Notes: generated by a model from the sequence alone, not told the origin. 64,000 bases of DNA from WVYX01 sp039592335 (GCA_039592335.1 JBDHBX010000001.1:1-64000), one strand, 5' to 3'; positions 40,689 to 49,876 are shown, numbered from the stretch's first letter. Made by a program: numbers and translations.

Positions 40689-41597
40689 TTACCGCCGCAG
40701 CGTCGAGTCGTGCGGCGTGAGATCGTCCACCTTCCACCCGTGCAGGCGGTACACAGTGCCTCCCGCCGCGTGCCGCACCCAATACCCGGCGTCGGTCGAG
40801 TCGAACACCAGAGCGGCCAGCGTGTCTGTGCCCGCCGCGAGCAGAGTGAGACGCCGATCGGGACGCCGGAAATCGGCGGAGTCGGCCTGGGCGGGCGTCG
40901 CGAAGGCGCTGGCCTGCGCCGAGACGGCGCCGTACTCGCGCAGCAACCTCGCCACCTCCGCGGAGTCCGCCGGAGTCCCGTCGGCGAAACCCCACACGCT
41001 GTCCGCCCGCGCGAGCGTATACCGGCGGCGTCCCCGCTCCACCGTCACGCGCTCGATCTGCTGGGGATCCAGCACGACGATGCGCTTGTCACGCCAATCG
41101 GTGACCGTGCGCTCCACCAACGTGCCCAGCGGCCCGCGAATTTGGTACACATGCTCGTCGCCCGCCTGCCGCGCGTACGCGGTGCCGTACTGGCGCCCCT
41201 GGTTGCCGACCACGAGGTGGGCCAACGTGTCGCCGGCGCTGATGACGCGCAGGCGTTTGCCGGCCGCCGAGTCCACACCCATTCGCCCGTGCGACGAGGC
41301 ACTGCGGGCCACGAGGCTCCCGCGCATCGGATTCGCGGCCGCCTGAAACAGCTCGTCCACTGCCTCCGGCGAAGCGGCGTACCCGTTCACGCTCCAGCCG
41401 CCCGGTCCGCGTGTGAGCCGCACGGTCTGCTCGCCACTCGCGATCTCGATGGTGTCGATTGCGTCAGCGACCAGCATCGGCAGCAGTTCCCGTTCCTCGA
41501 TGGTGTCTCGGCCTCCGCCGATAATTGCCACGAGCCCCCACAGGAACAGCGCCGCCGCGAGGGCGATCGCTACGTGGAGCAGTTGGCGCGGCGTCAT
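40689..41597 (-). CDS. DUF4340-domain membrane-anchored protein
   Basis: The 302-residue protein has an N-terminal membrane helix (about 8-29) and a repeated beta-rich extracytoplasmic region of the DUF4340 type (D-x-I-x-x-I-x-I, S-V-N-G-Y, L-x-V-G-N-x-x-x-x-G-x-x-Y-A). DUF4340 proteins commonly follow GldG-type ABC permease genes, as here. ATG at 41597 overlaps the permease stop by 4 bp (ATGA); the frame upstream is a shadow. Likely a component of the same envelope ABC system. Confidence 0.85.
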   Translation of the reverse strand: MTPRQLLHVAIALAAALFLWGLVAIIGGGRDTIEERELLPMLVADAIDTIEIASGEQTVRLTRGPGGWSVNGYAASPEAVDELFQAAANPMRGSLVARSASSHGRMGVDSAAGKRLRVISAGDTLAHLVVGNQGRQYGTAYARQAGDEHVYQIRGPLGTLVERTVTDWRDKRIVVLDPQQIERVTVERGRRRYTLARADSVWGFADGTPADSAEVARLLREYGAVSAQASAFATPAQADSADFRRPDRRLTLLAAGTDTLAALVFDSTDAGYWVRHAAGGTVYRLHGWKVDDLTPHDSTLRR

Positions 41598-43828
41598 GCG
41601 GTAACGCTCGCCGGCCGGTACGTCTGGCGAGTCCAGCGGCGGCGGCGCCACAGCCAGACCACGGCGAACGCGATGACCAGTAGCGGAACGCCCACCGTGT
41701 TCAGGACCTTCACGAAGTCGCGCAGTGCTTCGCTCTCAAACACGAGCGCCGGTGGACGACGGTTCTTCGAGCGGATCTGAATGAGCGCGTCGTCCTGCGC
41801 CAGCCAGTCCACGGCGTTGAGCACGAAGAGCATTCCCGTGGGCGTATTCTGCACGTACCGGTCGGTGACGAATTCGGCGTTCCCCACGAGCACGACGCGT
41901 CCCAGGGACGGGGCACCTCCACTGTCCGCGGCGAAAGGGTTCACCAGGGCAGCGAGCAGCCGGGTGCTCAGATCATCCTGCGGAAAGTCCCGTTGCGGGG
42001 CGATGAACGCGCGCCCCTCCTCGGCCCCCGCGGCTTGACTCGTGACGAACAGCGGCACGACGGTTCCGGCCATGGCCCCGGTCGTATCGATGCTGCTGGC
42101 CCACGGGAGGACCATCGCCTCCAAGTCGGCGTTCACCGAGGCTGCCTTGGTGCTGAGGGCGCGAATCCAGAACGGATAGGAGACCAACACACGCCCGAAC
42201 TGCGACGGCATGGACACGGCTTCGTTCGAGGCGAGGTCGAACACCAGGTCGGCCCGGACGGACACGCCGTACGGCTCGAGCAAGGTGTTCCAGGCCAACG
42301 GCTGTGCCATCGCCTGGAAGCCCTGGGGCTGGAGCCGCATGCCGCTCGCCAGAACGAGGGCGCTGCCGCCACGTGTGAAGAACGCGCGGAACCGATCGAG
42401 GCTCGTGCTGTCCAGCGGCGGCTGCGCGCCGGCAAGCACCAACACTCCGATCTCGTTCGCGATCGGCGCGGTATCGGCCGCCTGCACCGTACGGACGTCG
42501 AAGGTGCGCTGCAGCTCCTGGCGTACGGCACCGTAGGTGTTGCCCTGACCCGGATCGGCGCGCGCCTCAACGAGCGCCACGACCGGGCGCTCGGGCCGGG
42601 TGAGCGAGCGGATGAACGAGACGAGGCGGTACTCGAGGTCGTCGGTGCGGGTCACGACCGGTATCGTCTCGGCCGCATCGGCATACTGCACGGCCATGCC
42701 GAGGTAGCCCTCCTGCACCTGGAGCTGGGCCTCGCCTACCGAACTGAACTGCACGGGCGGGATTCCCAGAGCGCGCGTCTCCGCCATCGCGTCCTCGTCC
42801 TCCGCGGGATCCAGCTCCACGACGCGCAGGTTGCCGCCCCCTGCCGATCGGAAATCTGCGAGCAGGTCCCCAATATCGCGCTTGATGATCCCGAAGTTCT
42901 CAGGCAGCTCCTGCGTCACGAAGAGCTTGATCGTGACGAGGTCGTCGAGGTCGGCCAGAATGTCCCTCGTGGCCGGAGAGAGGGTGTAGGCCCTGCCCGG
43001 CGTGAGGTCGAGACGCCCTCCGATGTGACTACCCAGCAGGTTCACCACCAGAACGAACGCTGCGAGCAACGCCGTGCCGAGCTGGAGCCGGCGTCGCGTG
43101 GCGCGGGCGGGCGAGAGCTTGCGGCGCATCACCCCGTAGTACGCCAGCACGAGGAACAGTGCCGCCACCGACAGGAAGTACACCGCGTCCCTCAGGTCGA
43201 TCACACCACGGGCGATGTTCTCGAAGTGCGGCAGCACTGCCAGGCCGGCTATGAACCGGGCCAGATCCGGCGGCAGCCCGGTAATCATCGGTCCGGCCCC
43301 GGCGAGGATGAACAGGAACATCACCGTCACACCCACGATGAACGCTGTGATCTGGTTGGGTGTCACGCTGGAGGCCCACAGTCCCACCGCCGTGAACGCT
43401 GCGGCCAGAAGCCCGGCGCCCACGTATTGGGCTGCCATCACCCCCACCTGAAGGTCGGCGCCCAGCGAGAGCCCCATGGGAATCGTCAGCGTGAGCAGCA
43501 ACGCAATGCAGCTGAACAGGAGCGCGCCCAGGTACTTCCCGATGACCAGCTCCACCTCGCTGACCGGCTGGGCCAGCACCACCTCGAGTGTCCCCGACCG
43601 CGCGTCCTCCGACAGCGTGCGCATGGTGACCGCGGGCGCGAAGAACAGCAGGATCCAGGGCAGGAGCCCCAACATGGGCCGCAGTGAGGCCATGTTCTGG
43701 AGATAGGCCGTGCGGAAGAAGAGGAAGTTGTTGAACCCCAGGAACACGACCAGTAGGATGTAGCCCGTCGGGTGATCGAACAGGAACCGCAGCTCGCGGC
43801 GCGCCAGAGTCCACACCGTGTTGATCAC
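41594..43828 (-). CDS. Fused ABC-2 permease and GldG-type protein
   Basis: The 744-residue protein combines a GldF-like ABC-2 permease with six helices (residues 1 to about 245) and, after another helix, a GldG-type extracytoplasmic domain (about 290-700) with the ABC_transp_aux pattern: R-A-Y-T-L-S-P-A-T-R-D-I-L, V-T-I-K-L-F-V-T. A C-terminal helix is followed by an arginine-rich end. In Bacteroidetes GldF and GldG are separate gliding proteins; outside that phylum such fusions occur in nongliding bacteria and function is uncertain. The GTG at 43828 overlaps the ATPase stop (GTGA) and is chosen over the earlier ATG at 43906, which lies inside the ATPase gene. Confidence 0.88.
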   Translation of the reverse strand: MINTVWTLARRELRFLFDHPTGYILLVVFLGFNNFLFFRTAYLQNMASLRPMLGLLPWILLFFAPAVTMRTLSEDARSGTLEVVLAQPVSEVELVIGKYLGALLFSCIALLLTLTIPMGLSLGADLQVGVMAAQYVGAGLLAAAFTAVGLWASSVTPNQITAFIVGVTVMFLFILAGAGPMITGLPPDLARFIAGLAVLPHFENIARGVIDLRDAVYFLSVAALFLVLAYYGVMRRKLSPARATRRRLQLGTALLAAFVLVVNLLGSHIGGRLDLTPGRAYTLSPATRDILADLDDLVTIKLFVTQELPENFGIIKRDIGDLLADFRSAGGGNLRVVELDPAEDEDAMAETRALGIPPVQFSSVGEAQLQVQEGYLGMAVQYADAAETIPVVTRTDDLEYRLVSFIRSLTRPERPVVALVEARADPGQGNTYGAVRQELQRTFDVRTVQAADTAPIANEIGVLVLAGAQPPLDSTSLDRFRAFFTRGGSALVLASGMRLQPQGFQAMAQPLAWNTLLEPYGVSVRADLVFDLASNEAVSMPSQFGRVLVSYPFWIRALSTKAASVNADLEAMVLPWASSIDTTGAMAGTVVPLFVTSQAAGAEEGRAFIAPQRDFPQDDLSTRLLAALVNPFAADSGGAPSLGRVVLVGNAEFVTDRYVQNTPTGMLFVLNAVDWLAQDDALIQIRSKNRRPPALVFESEALRDFVKVLNTVGVPLLVIAFAVVWLWRRRRWTRQTYRPASVTA

Positions 43829-44781
43829 TCGCCCGATCCTCCGGTGAGCTGGCGGAACAGGCCCTCCAGGCTGCGGGTCTCCTGATGTAGCTCGTACAGC
43901 GTCCACCCCCGCTCCTGGGCCAACGCGAACACGTCAGGCCGCACGTCCCGCGAGCCGTCTGTAATGAGTGTGACCGCGACCCGGTCACCGCCTCGCGGAT
44001 GCGGCCCCTCCACGCTCAGCACCCCCGCCAGTGCCCTGACCCCTTCGACCAGCCCCTCGCCCACCGCCTCGACCATTACCTGGGCCGCCCCCTCGGCCTG
44101 GGCCGTGAGCTGCTCCACGGGGCCATCCGCCGCCAGGCGCCCCCGGTGGATCACCAGGATCCGGGTGCAGGTGTGTTGCACCTCAGGGAGGACGTGCGTG
44201 GACAGAATGACCGTGCGCTCGCGCCCCAACTCGCTTATCAGGCGCCGGATCTCGACCCGCTGGTTCGGGTCCAACCCCTCGGTGGGCTCGTCCAGTACCA
44301 AGAGGTCGGGCCGATGGAGAATCGCCTGGGCCAGCCCCACCCGCTGCCGGTAGCCCTTGGAGAGCTCGCCGATGGTGCGGTAGTACACCTCGCCGATTCC
44401 CGTGCGAGCGATCGCCTCCTCCAGCCCCTCTCGGCCAGCGGGCCCGGCCAAGCCCCGCAGGCGGGCCACAAAGTCGAGGTACTCGGCCACCGCCATCTCG
44501 TCGTACAGCGGGTTGCTCTCGGGGAGGTACCCTATCTGGCGCTTCGCGTCGCGGCCGACCTCGGCCAGCGGCATATCGTCGAACCGGATCTCGCCCTCAT
44601 CGGGCTCATAGAACTGGGTAATCAGGCGCATCGTGGTGGATTTCCCGGCGCCATTGGGGCCCAGGAAGCCCACGACTTCCCCGCGGTCGACCGTGAAGCT
44701 CGCGGAATCGACGGCGGTCACGCCGTTGAAGCGCTTCGTGACGTTGGTGAGCGTGAGTAGCGGCATTTGGTCGGGCAGCAT
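43825..44781 (-). CDS. ABC transporter ATPase (GldA-like)
   Basis: The 318-residue nucleotide-binding protein has Walker A G-P-N-G-A-G-K-S-T, signature L-S-K-G-Y-R-Q-R-V, Walker B L-L-V-L-D-E-P-T-E-G-L-D-P and H-switch S-T-H. A C-terminal domain of about 100 residues is typical of GldA/NosF-type exporters. The ATG at 44781 is preferred for its GAGG ribosome-binding site; ATGs at 44805 and 44766 are alternatives. First gene of a three-gene operon with the fused permease and the DUF4340 protein. Confidence 0.93.
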   Translation of the reverse strand: MLPDQMPLLTLTNVTKRFNGVTAVDSASFTVDRGEVVGFLGPNGAGKSTTMRLITQFYEPDEGEIRFDDMPLAEVGRDAKRQIGYLPESNPLYDEMAVAEYLDFVARLRGLAGPAGREGLEEAIARTGIGEVYYRTIGELSKGYRQRVGLAQAILHRPDLLVLDEPTEGLDPNQRVEIRRLISELGRERTVILSTHVLPEVQHTCTRILVIHRGRLAADGPVEQLTAQAEGAAQVMVEAVGEGLVEGVRALAGVLSVEGPHPRGGDRVAVTLITDGSRDVRPDVFALAQERGWTLYELHQETRSLEGLFRQLTGGSGE

Positions 44782-44850
44782 TCTAACCTCGGTCCCGCCT
44801 GCCATTCAAGCCCCTTTTCTCCGACAGGGCCGATCTGCCGGCCAGATCTC

Positions 44851-44878
44851 TTGCATCTCCTCTCCGGGAACGTACTTT
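44851..44878 (+). promoter_or_regulatory. Possible promoter for the 44.9-46.5 kb operon
   Basis: TTGCAT (44851-44856) and TACTTT (44873-44878) with a 16-bp spacer lie between divergent transcription units. A start near 44885 would exclude the ATG at 44882 as the initiator of the downstream gene and favour GTG 44921. Confidence 0.35.
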
Positions 44879-44920
44879 ATCATGCAAAGTCCTTTACCCA
44901 TTCCGGCCGCGGGGGGAACC

Positions 44921-45499
44921 GTGTCCATTCCGACCCACGAGCAGCAAGACGCGAAGGAGACGCTGGCGTTCATTCGGCGCACCATGGAGTCGGCGTCGAC
45001 CTACACGGCCGTCTCCGGATGGGGCCTCGTCGCGGTCGGGGCCGTCGGGCTGGTGGCGGCGTGGCTCGCCTGGAGTGGCAACCTGGGGGCCGACCTCCGC
45101 ATCTGGATCCCGGCCGCCCTCATCTCGGTCCCCATCGCGACCGTCTTCAACGTCACCAAGGCGCGGCGGCTGGAAGTCCCCATCTGGACGGGAGCGATCC
45201 GCAAGGTGGTGTGGGTAATGGCGCCCACCCTGGTAGCGGGGGGGCTCCTGACCCTCGCGCTCGCGGAGCAGGGTACGACGGGCCTGCTGCCCGGCACCTG
45301 GCTTGCGCTGTACGGAGCGGGGGTGACCGCCGGTGGCACGCTGTCCGTCAGGGCCATCCGCGGGATGGGGATCCTCTTCCTGATCATGGGCGCCGTGGCG
45401 CTGTTCCGGCCCGAATGGGGGCTGCCGCTGCTGGCCCTCGGGTTCGGCGGCCTGCACGTGACCGTGGGACTCGACATCGTGCTGCGGCATGGCGGATAG
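44921..45499 (+). CDS. Four- to five-helix membrane protein, partner of winged-helix regulator
   Basis: The 192-residue protein of unknown function has an N-terminal acidic helix and about five hydrophobic helices separated by short loops. It overlaps the following winged-helix regulator gene by 11 bp, a pairing seen in many bacteria and suggesting a membrane-sensed regulatory unit. GTG 44921 follows GGGGGGAA; the in-frame ATG at 44882 would add 13 residues but precedes the predicted transcription start. Confidence 0.7.
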   Translation: MSIPTHEQQDAKETLAFIRRTMESASTYTAVSGWGLVAVGAVGLVAAWLAWSGNLGADLRIWIPAALISVPIATVFNVTKARRLEVPIWTGAIRKVVWVMAPTLVAGGLLTLALAEQGTTGLLPGTWLALYGAGVTAGGTLSVRAIRGMGILFLIMGAVALFRPEWGLPLLALGFGGLHVTVGLDIVLRHGG

Positions 45500-45812
45500 C
45501 ACGACCACCGAGACCCTCGACCGGCTGATCCACGAGCGGATCCGCCTGGGGATCGTCTCGGCGCTCGCAGCGGAGGAGCGGATGAGCTTCGCCGACCTGA
45601 AGCAGGTGCTGCGCACCAGCGACGGGAACCTGAGCGTGCACGCCCGCAAGCTGGAGGAGGCAGGCTACATCAAGGTGAACAAGGGCTTCGAGGACCGGAA
45701 ACCGAAGACGGAGTACCGTCTCACGACGAAGGGGCGGCGGGCCCTCGAGGGATACCTGGGACAGATGGAAACCATCCTGAGCGAAGCACGCGACGCCTTG
45801 GAGCGGACATGA
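45489..45812 (+). CDS. Winged-helix (MarR/PadR-like HTH) regulator
   Basis: The 107-residue DNA-binding protein has a recognition region T-S-D-G-N-L-S-V-H-A-R-K-L-E-E-A-G-Y-I and wing K-G-F-E-D-R-K-P-K-T-E-Y-R-L-T. It matches the stand-alone HTH family in which L-D-R-L-I-H-E-R-I-R-L-G-I-V-S-A-L opens the protein. Coupled to the membrane protein upstream (11-bp overlap) and to uppS downstream (ATGA overlap). Target genes are unknown. Confidence 0.88.
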   Translation: MADSTTTETLDRLIHERIRLGIVSALAAEERMSFADLKQVLRTSDGNLSVHARKLEEAGYIKVNKGFEDRKPKTEYRLTTKGRRALEGYLGQMETILSEARDALERT

Positions 45813-46540
45813 ACGGCATGCACGTCGGGATCATCATGGACGGCAACGGCCGGTGGGCCCGGAGCCAGGGGAAGCCCCGCTGGCGCGGCCACCTCGCGGG
45901 GGTCGACAGCCTGCGGGACGTGGTGCGGGGCGCGCCGGACCTCGGCGTCTCCACGCTGACCGTGTACGCCTTCTCGGCCGACAACTGGAAGCGCCCCGCT
46001 ACCGAGGTGGGCCGGCTGTTCTGGCTGCTGCGCGAGTATTGCCGACGTGAGCGGGCCGAGCTGCTGGAGAACGGTGTACGGGTGACCCACATCGGCCGGC
46101 GCGACCGCATTCCCGCCTCGGCACTGGGCCAGCTGGAAGAGACGGAACAGTCGACGGCGCGGGGGCGGCGTTTGCACCTCCGGCTGGCCATCGACTACAG
46201 CGCCCGATGGGCCATCGCCGAGGCCACGCACGCGCTGGCCCGGAAGGTGAAGCGGGGGCGGCTCGATCCCAACGCGATCACGCCGGATCTGCTGCACCGC
46301 CAGGTCTGCGGCAGCGTGCCGGAGCCCGACCTCATCATCCGCACCGCCGGCGAGCAGCGCCTGTCCGACTTCCTGCTCTGGGAACTCGCGTACGCCGAGC
46401 TCTACTTCACTCAGGTCCTGTGGCCCGATTTCCGCCGGGCGGACCTGGCCATGGCGCTCTCCGAGTTCCGGCTGCGCGTGCGCCGTTTCGGTGCCGTGCC
46501 CCCGGAGCAGGCGGCCGAGCCCAAGGCGGCCGCGAGCTGA
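45809..46540 (+). CDS. uppS: Isoprenyl (undecaprenyl) diphosphate synthase
   Basis: The 243-residue cis-prenyltransferase shows H-V-G-I-I-M-D-G-N-G-R-W-A (catalytic Asp11), the F-S-A-D-N-W-K-R-P segment and the C-terminal D-L-I-I-R-T-A-G-E-Q-R-L-S-D-F-L-L-W signature followed by E-L-Y-F. It makes the polyprenyl carrier for peptidoglycan and other envelope polymers. Start overlaps the preceding regulator stop by 4 bp (ATGA). Confidence 0.95.
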   Translation: MNGMHVGIIMDGNGRWARSQGKPRWRGHLAGVDSLRDVVRGAPDLGVSTLTVYAFSADNWKRPATEVGRLFWLLREYCRRERAELLENGVRVTHIGRRDRIPASALGQLEETEQSTARGRRLHLRLAIDYSARWAIAEATHALARKVKRGRLDPNAITPDLLHRQVCGSVPEPDLIIRTAGEQRLSDFLLWELAYAELYFTQVLWPDFRRADLAMALSEFRLRVRRFGAVPPEQAAEPKAAAS

Positions 46541-46591
46541 TAATCCGCAGATGGACCTTGCCAGGGCCTGGCGGGTATCCGATCTTTGTCC

Positions 46592-46614
46592 GACCAATCG
46601 ACTCGTGATTGGTC
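46592..46614. terminator. Hairpin downstream of uppS
   Basis: GACCAATC/GATTGGTC (46592-46599 and 46607-46614) form an 8-bp stem with a 7-nt loop 51 bp after uppS. No T-tract follows, so termination is uncertain; it could also be an operator for the small gene at 46677. Confidence 0.3.
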
Positions 46615-46676
46615 TCACGGCGGCCCGGAGCGGGCTGCGCTACCTTGAGACCGCCAATGACTGAGGTTCGATCGAC

Positions 46677-47141
46677 GTGACGCGCTCCTGCACCGGACTC
46701 GCGACTGCCGCAGGACTCCTGGCGGCCGCCACGCTGTGGACGGCACCGGCCGAGGCACAGGTGTCGCTGCGCAGCGAGGGTGGAGCCAACGCGCTGTGGG
46801 CGCCCGTGGCCCCGGCGCTGCTGGCGGAGGCGCGGATCGCCGGTGCCACGGTGACCCGGCCCACGTTCCTGCTGGAGGTGCGCAACGAGTGGAGGGCGAG
46901 ACCCTCCGCCCTCAGCACCGAGACGGTCACCCGCTTCGAGCCGCTCGACCTCACCGCGGAGCTCCGGTCGAGCCCCAGCGCCATGCCGGCGCCCGTAGCG
47001 CTGATGCGGCAGCTGCTGCTGTCGTTCGGTATGGGCGACGTGCTGGACAGCTTCGGCAGCAAGCACGCCCTGCACCAGGTCTTCCCGGGCCTCAAGAGTG
47101 CGAGCCGCGTATTCCGGCTCGGCGGCAGCATCCGCTTCTAG
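46677..47141 (+). CDS. Small secreted protein of unknown function
   Basis: The 154-residue protein starts at a GTG and has a signal peptide (about 1-28, ending A-E-A-Q). The mature region is short and mixed alpha/beta, with an alanine-rich start and an arginine/glycine C-terminal strand ending in Phe (G-G-S-I-R-F), reminiscent of outer-membrane or envelope proteins. No family is recognised. Weak, poorly spaced ribosome-binding site; codon usage resembles neighbours. Confidence 0.6.
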   Translation: MTRSCTGLATAAGLLAAATLWTAPAEAQVSLRSEGGANALWAPVAPALLAEARIAGATVTRPTFLLEVRNEWRARPSALSTETVTRFEPLDLTAELRSSPSAMPAPVALMRQLLLSFGMGDVLDSFGSKHALHQVFPGLKSASRVFRLGGSIRF

Positions 47142-47145
47142 CCTC

Positions 47146-47178
47146 TCCGCTCGGCCGGGGTCCTACCTTCGCGCACTG
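47146..47178. repeat. Dispersed intergenic repeat, locus 2 (single arm)
   Basis: CTCGGCCGGGGTCCTACCTT and the following CGCGCACTG, just after the stop of the small secreted protein, match the reverse complement of 55352-55387 with few differences. It is a lone arm of the same repeat family as at 40.5 and 55.2 kb. Confidence 0.5.
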
Positions 47179-47328
47179 ACGGCGCGGCCCGGACTCCACG
47201 ACCACTTCACCGCACCAGCATCTGACCAGACTCCCAGACAACGCATCTTCCGTTCACCGTCGCGGTAGGTTCGGGTGCCGCAAACTAGATCGGCGGCCGC
47301 GCGGCCTCAACCTCACTATCTTTGGCCC

Positions 47329-48270
47329 ATGTCGATCTCCAAGCTGGCCGCTCTCGGGGCGGCACTGGTCATTCTGCTTCCGGGAGCCGCACCCCCGCCG
47401 GCGTCTCCCGGTGCGGCCGTGGCCTGGCTTCCCGAACACCCGCGGCAGGGCACTCTGATCCGTGTCGTGATCGCCCCAGACACCGCACGGGGTGCGCCCT
47501 CTGACGGCCCGCCAGTGGAAGGAACCCTGGCCGGGCAGCCGCTCCATTTCGATCCCCTGGACCACGGCCAGTACCAGGCGATCGCCGCAATTCCCGTGAG
47601 CGCCCGAGAGACCATTCCGCTGGTTCTCACGGCCACCTACGAGAAGGGAGAGCCCGAACATCGGTTCGTCCGCATTCCGGTCGCGCCTGCGGAGTTCCCC
47701 GTGGAGCGGCTGCGGGTGGCTCGTCAGTTCACGGAGGAGCCCGACTCGGCACTGCGGGCGCGCATCGCGGCGGAACGGGAGGCGGCCCGGGAGGTGTACC
47801 GCCGCTCACAGGACACCCCACGGATCTGGTCCGGTGACTTCGTGCGGCCGGCCGCGGGGCCCATCACCAGCGCCTTCGGCACGGAGCGGGTGTTCAACGG
47901 TGAGCTGCAGAGCCGGCACTGGGGGGTGGACCTGGACGGCGATCGGGGCGACTCCATCGTGGCCGCCAACCGCGGGGTCGTCGCCCTGGTGGGCGACTTC
48001 TACTACAGCGGGAACGTGGCGTACGTCGACCACGGCAAGGGCCTGGTGACCGCCTACCTCCACATGAGCGAGGTCGTGATCTCGCAGGGCGACACCGTGG
48101 AGAGTGGCCAGCTCATCGGGAAGATCGGGGCCACCGGCCGGGTGACGGGACCGCACCTGCACTGGGTCACGCGCCTCGGCCGTGTCACGATCGATCCCAT
48201 GAGCGCGTTGGAGCTGGACCTCTCGAGTTTCGGGACGCCGCTGTCACCGGACACGACCGCCGCACCGTAG
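47329..48270 (+). CDS. Secreted M23-family peptidoglycan endopeptidase
   Basis: The 313-residue protein has a signal peptide (about 1-29), a beta-rich N-terminal domain and a C-terminal LytM/peptidase M23 domain. The zinc ligands H197 and D201 are in R-H-W-G-V-D-L-D-G, and H-L-H-W (276-279) supplies the catalytic and third ligand histidines. The set looks complete, so an active endopeptidase is likely rather than an EnvC-type regulator. The ATG at 47329 is preceded by TATCTT at -10-like distance, so a very short leader is possible. Confidence 0.9.
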   Translation: MSISKLAALGAALVILLPGAAPPPASPGAAVAWLPEHPRQGTLIRVVIAPDTARGAPSDGPPVEGTLAGQPLHFDPLDHGQYQAIAAIPVSARETIPLVLTATYEKGEPEHRFVRIPVAPAEFPVERLRVARQFTEEPDSALRARIAAEREAAREVYRRSQDTPRIWSGDFVRPAAGPITSAFGTERVFNGELQSRHWGVDLDGDRGDSIVAANRGVVALVGDFYYSGNVAYVDHGKGLVTAYLHMSEVVISQGDTVESGQLIGKIGATGRVTGPHLHWVTRLGRVTIDPMSALELDLSSFGTPLSPDTTAAP

Positions 48271-48348
48271 CACCGCAAGAATCGGGTTGAGACCCGCCGC
48301 CGGAACCTCCAAGTTGACTCCGTGATTCACACACGAGACGGAGCGGCG

Positions 48349-49212
48349 ATGTCAGAACGCGACAGCGAGAGGGTCGCGAAGGCGATCCAGTACCTCGATC
48401 GGCACTACCGGGACCAGCCCTCGTTGGATGAGGTGGCCACGGCCGTGGAGCTCAGCCCCTATCACTTCCAGCGACTGTTCAAGCGCTGGGCGGGGGTGAC
48501 TCCCAAGCGGTTCCTCCAGTTTCTCACGATCGAGCACGCCAAGGCGGCGCTGTCGGAAGGGCAAAGCCTGCTGGCGGCCTCCTACGACGCCGGGCTCTCG
48601 GGACCCGGGCGCCTGCACGACCTGTTCGTAGCGGTGGAGGCCGTGACCCCAGGCGAGTTCAAGGAGCGGGGCGAGGGCCTCACCCTCCGCTACGGCTTCC
48701 ACCCCACGCCGTTCGGCGAGTGCCTGCTCGCCGCCACCGACCGGGGGGTGTGCCGGCTCGCCTTCGCGACGCGGCGCGAGCGGCGCGAGGTGCTCTCCGA
48801 GCTGAGGCGGCGCTGGCACGGCGCGGAGCTGGTGCACGATCAGCGCCGGACGGGCTCGGTGGCCGCGCGGATCTTCCGGCGTCGCGGCACCCGCGAGCGG
48901 CCACTCACCCTCAGCCTCCAGGGGACCAACTTCCAGCTCAAGGTGTGGGAAGCCCTACTGCGGATTCCCCCTGGCTCACTCGTCTCGTACGGGGACATTG
49001 CCCGGAGCATCGGGCATCCCGATGCCCAGCGCGCGGTTGGGACGGCAGTGGGGCAGAACCCCGTCGCCTACCTGATTCCGTGTCACCGGGTGATTCGCAG
49101 CTCGGGTGCGTTCGGCGAGTACCGCTGGGGCACCGCGCGGAAGAAGGCGATGGTGGCATGGGAGGCCGCGCGGCGCGCGCGCAGCGAGGCCCCCGCGTTG
49201 CAGGCGGGTTAG
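48349..49212 (+). CDS. AraC-type HTH fused to O6-alkylguanine-DNA alkyltransferase (Ada-like)
   Basis: The 287-residue protein combines an AraC-type HTH domain (about 1-105, with L-S-P-Y-H-F-Q-R-L-F-K-R-W and A-L-S-E-G) and a C-terminal alkyltransferase domain with the acceptor I-P-C-H-R-V (Cys245) and R-A-V-G-T-A-V-G-Q-N-P. It lacks the N-terminal zinc/Cys phosphotriester domain of E. coli Ada, as do many AdaA-less homologs. ATG at 48349 follows GGAG; a GTG at 48322 is in frame. Its stop overlaps that of the convergent FAH gene by 3 bp. Confidence 0.93.
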   Translation: MSERDSERVAKAIQYLDRHYRDQPSLDEVATAVELSPYHFQRLFKRWAGVTPKRFLQFLTIEHAKAALSEGQSLLAASYDAGLSGPGRLHDLFVAVEAVTPGEFKERGEGLTLRYGFHPTPFGECLLAATDRGVCRLAFATRRERREVLSELRRRWHGAELVHDQRRTGSVAARIFRRRGTRERPLTLSLQGTNFQLKVWEALLRIPPGSLVSYGDIARSIGHPDAQRAVGTAVGQNPVAYLIPCHRVIRSSGAFGEYRWGTARKKAMVAWEAARRARSEAPALQAG

Positions 49213-49826
49213 GCTTCCACCGGATTCCGCAGCACCCCGACTCCCGGAATCTCCACCTCCACCACATCGCCCGCCGCCAGCGGACCCACGCCGGCGGGCG
49301 TGCCCGTGGCAATCAGGTCGCCCGGCTCCAGCGTCATGATGCGGGAGATGTAGGCCACCAGCGTCGGGATATCGAACGCCATGTCGGCAGCGCGTCCCCG
49401 CTGGCGCTCCGCGTCGTTCACGCGACAGACCACCTGTAGCTCCGACAGCGGCGGCAGCTCGTCGAGGGGAACCAGGCGCTGGCCCACGGGACAGAACGTG
49501 TCGAACCCCTTGGCCCGGGTCCACTGCCCGTCGGTCTTCTGCAGATCCCGCGCCGTCACATCGTTCACGCAGGTGACCCCAGCCAGCGCGCCGACCACCT
49601 CCTCGGCCTGCGCGTGTCGCAGCGGATGGCCGATGACGACCCCGATCTCGCCTTCGTGCTCCACACGCACGGAGTCGGGAGGGAGCACAATGGCGTCCCC
49701 GTCGCCGATCACCGCCGAGGGCGGCTTCATGAACAGCAGCGGGCGCTCCGGCACCACGTTGCCGAGCTCCTGCGCATGCTCCACGTAGTTGCGACCCACA
49801 CAGACGATCTTGCCCGGACGCTGCAT
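49209..49826 (-). CDS. Fumarylacetoacetate hydrolase-family protein
   Basis: The 205-residue protein is the catalytic FAH domain: C-V-G-R-N-Y-x-x-H-A-Q-E-L, L-F-M-K-P-P-S-A-V, the metal ligands E-x-E-x-x-x-V-I-G (H-E-G-E-I-G-V-V-I-G), N-D-V-T-A-R-D-L-Q and L-I-A-T-G-T-P-A-G-V-G. Members cleave C-C bonds in acylpyruvates or decarboxylate oxaloacetate; the minimal length fits acylpyruvase/oxaloacetate decarboxylase-type members. ATG 49826 starts at the usual position; upstream frame is not homologous. Confidence 0.92.
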   Translation of the reverse strand: MQRPGKIVCVGRNYVEHAQELGNVVPERPLLFMKPPSAVIGDGDAIVLPPDSVRVEHEGEIGVVIGHPLRHAQAEEVVGALAGVTCVNDVTARDLQKTDGQWTRAKGFDTFCPVGQRLVPLDELPPLSELQVVCRVNDAERQRGRAADMAFDIPTLVAYISRIMTLEPGDLIATGTPAGVGPLAAGDVVEVEIPGVGVLRNPVEA

Positions 49827-49876
49827 CACGTCTTCCTTCCCGTCCCGTTTCGCGCTTCCGGTTCCCGTTCCCCGTT

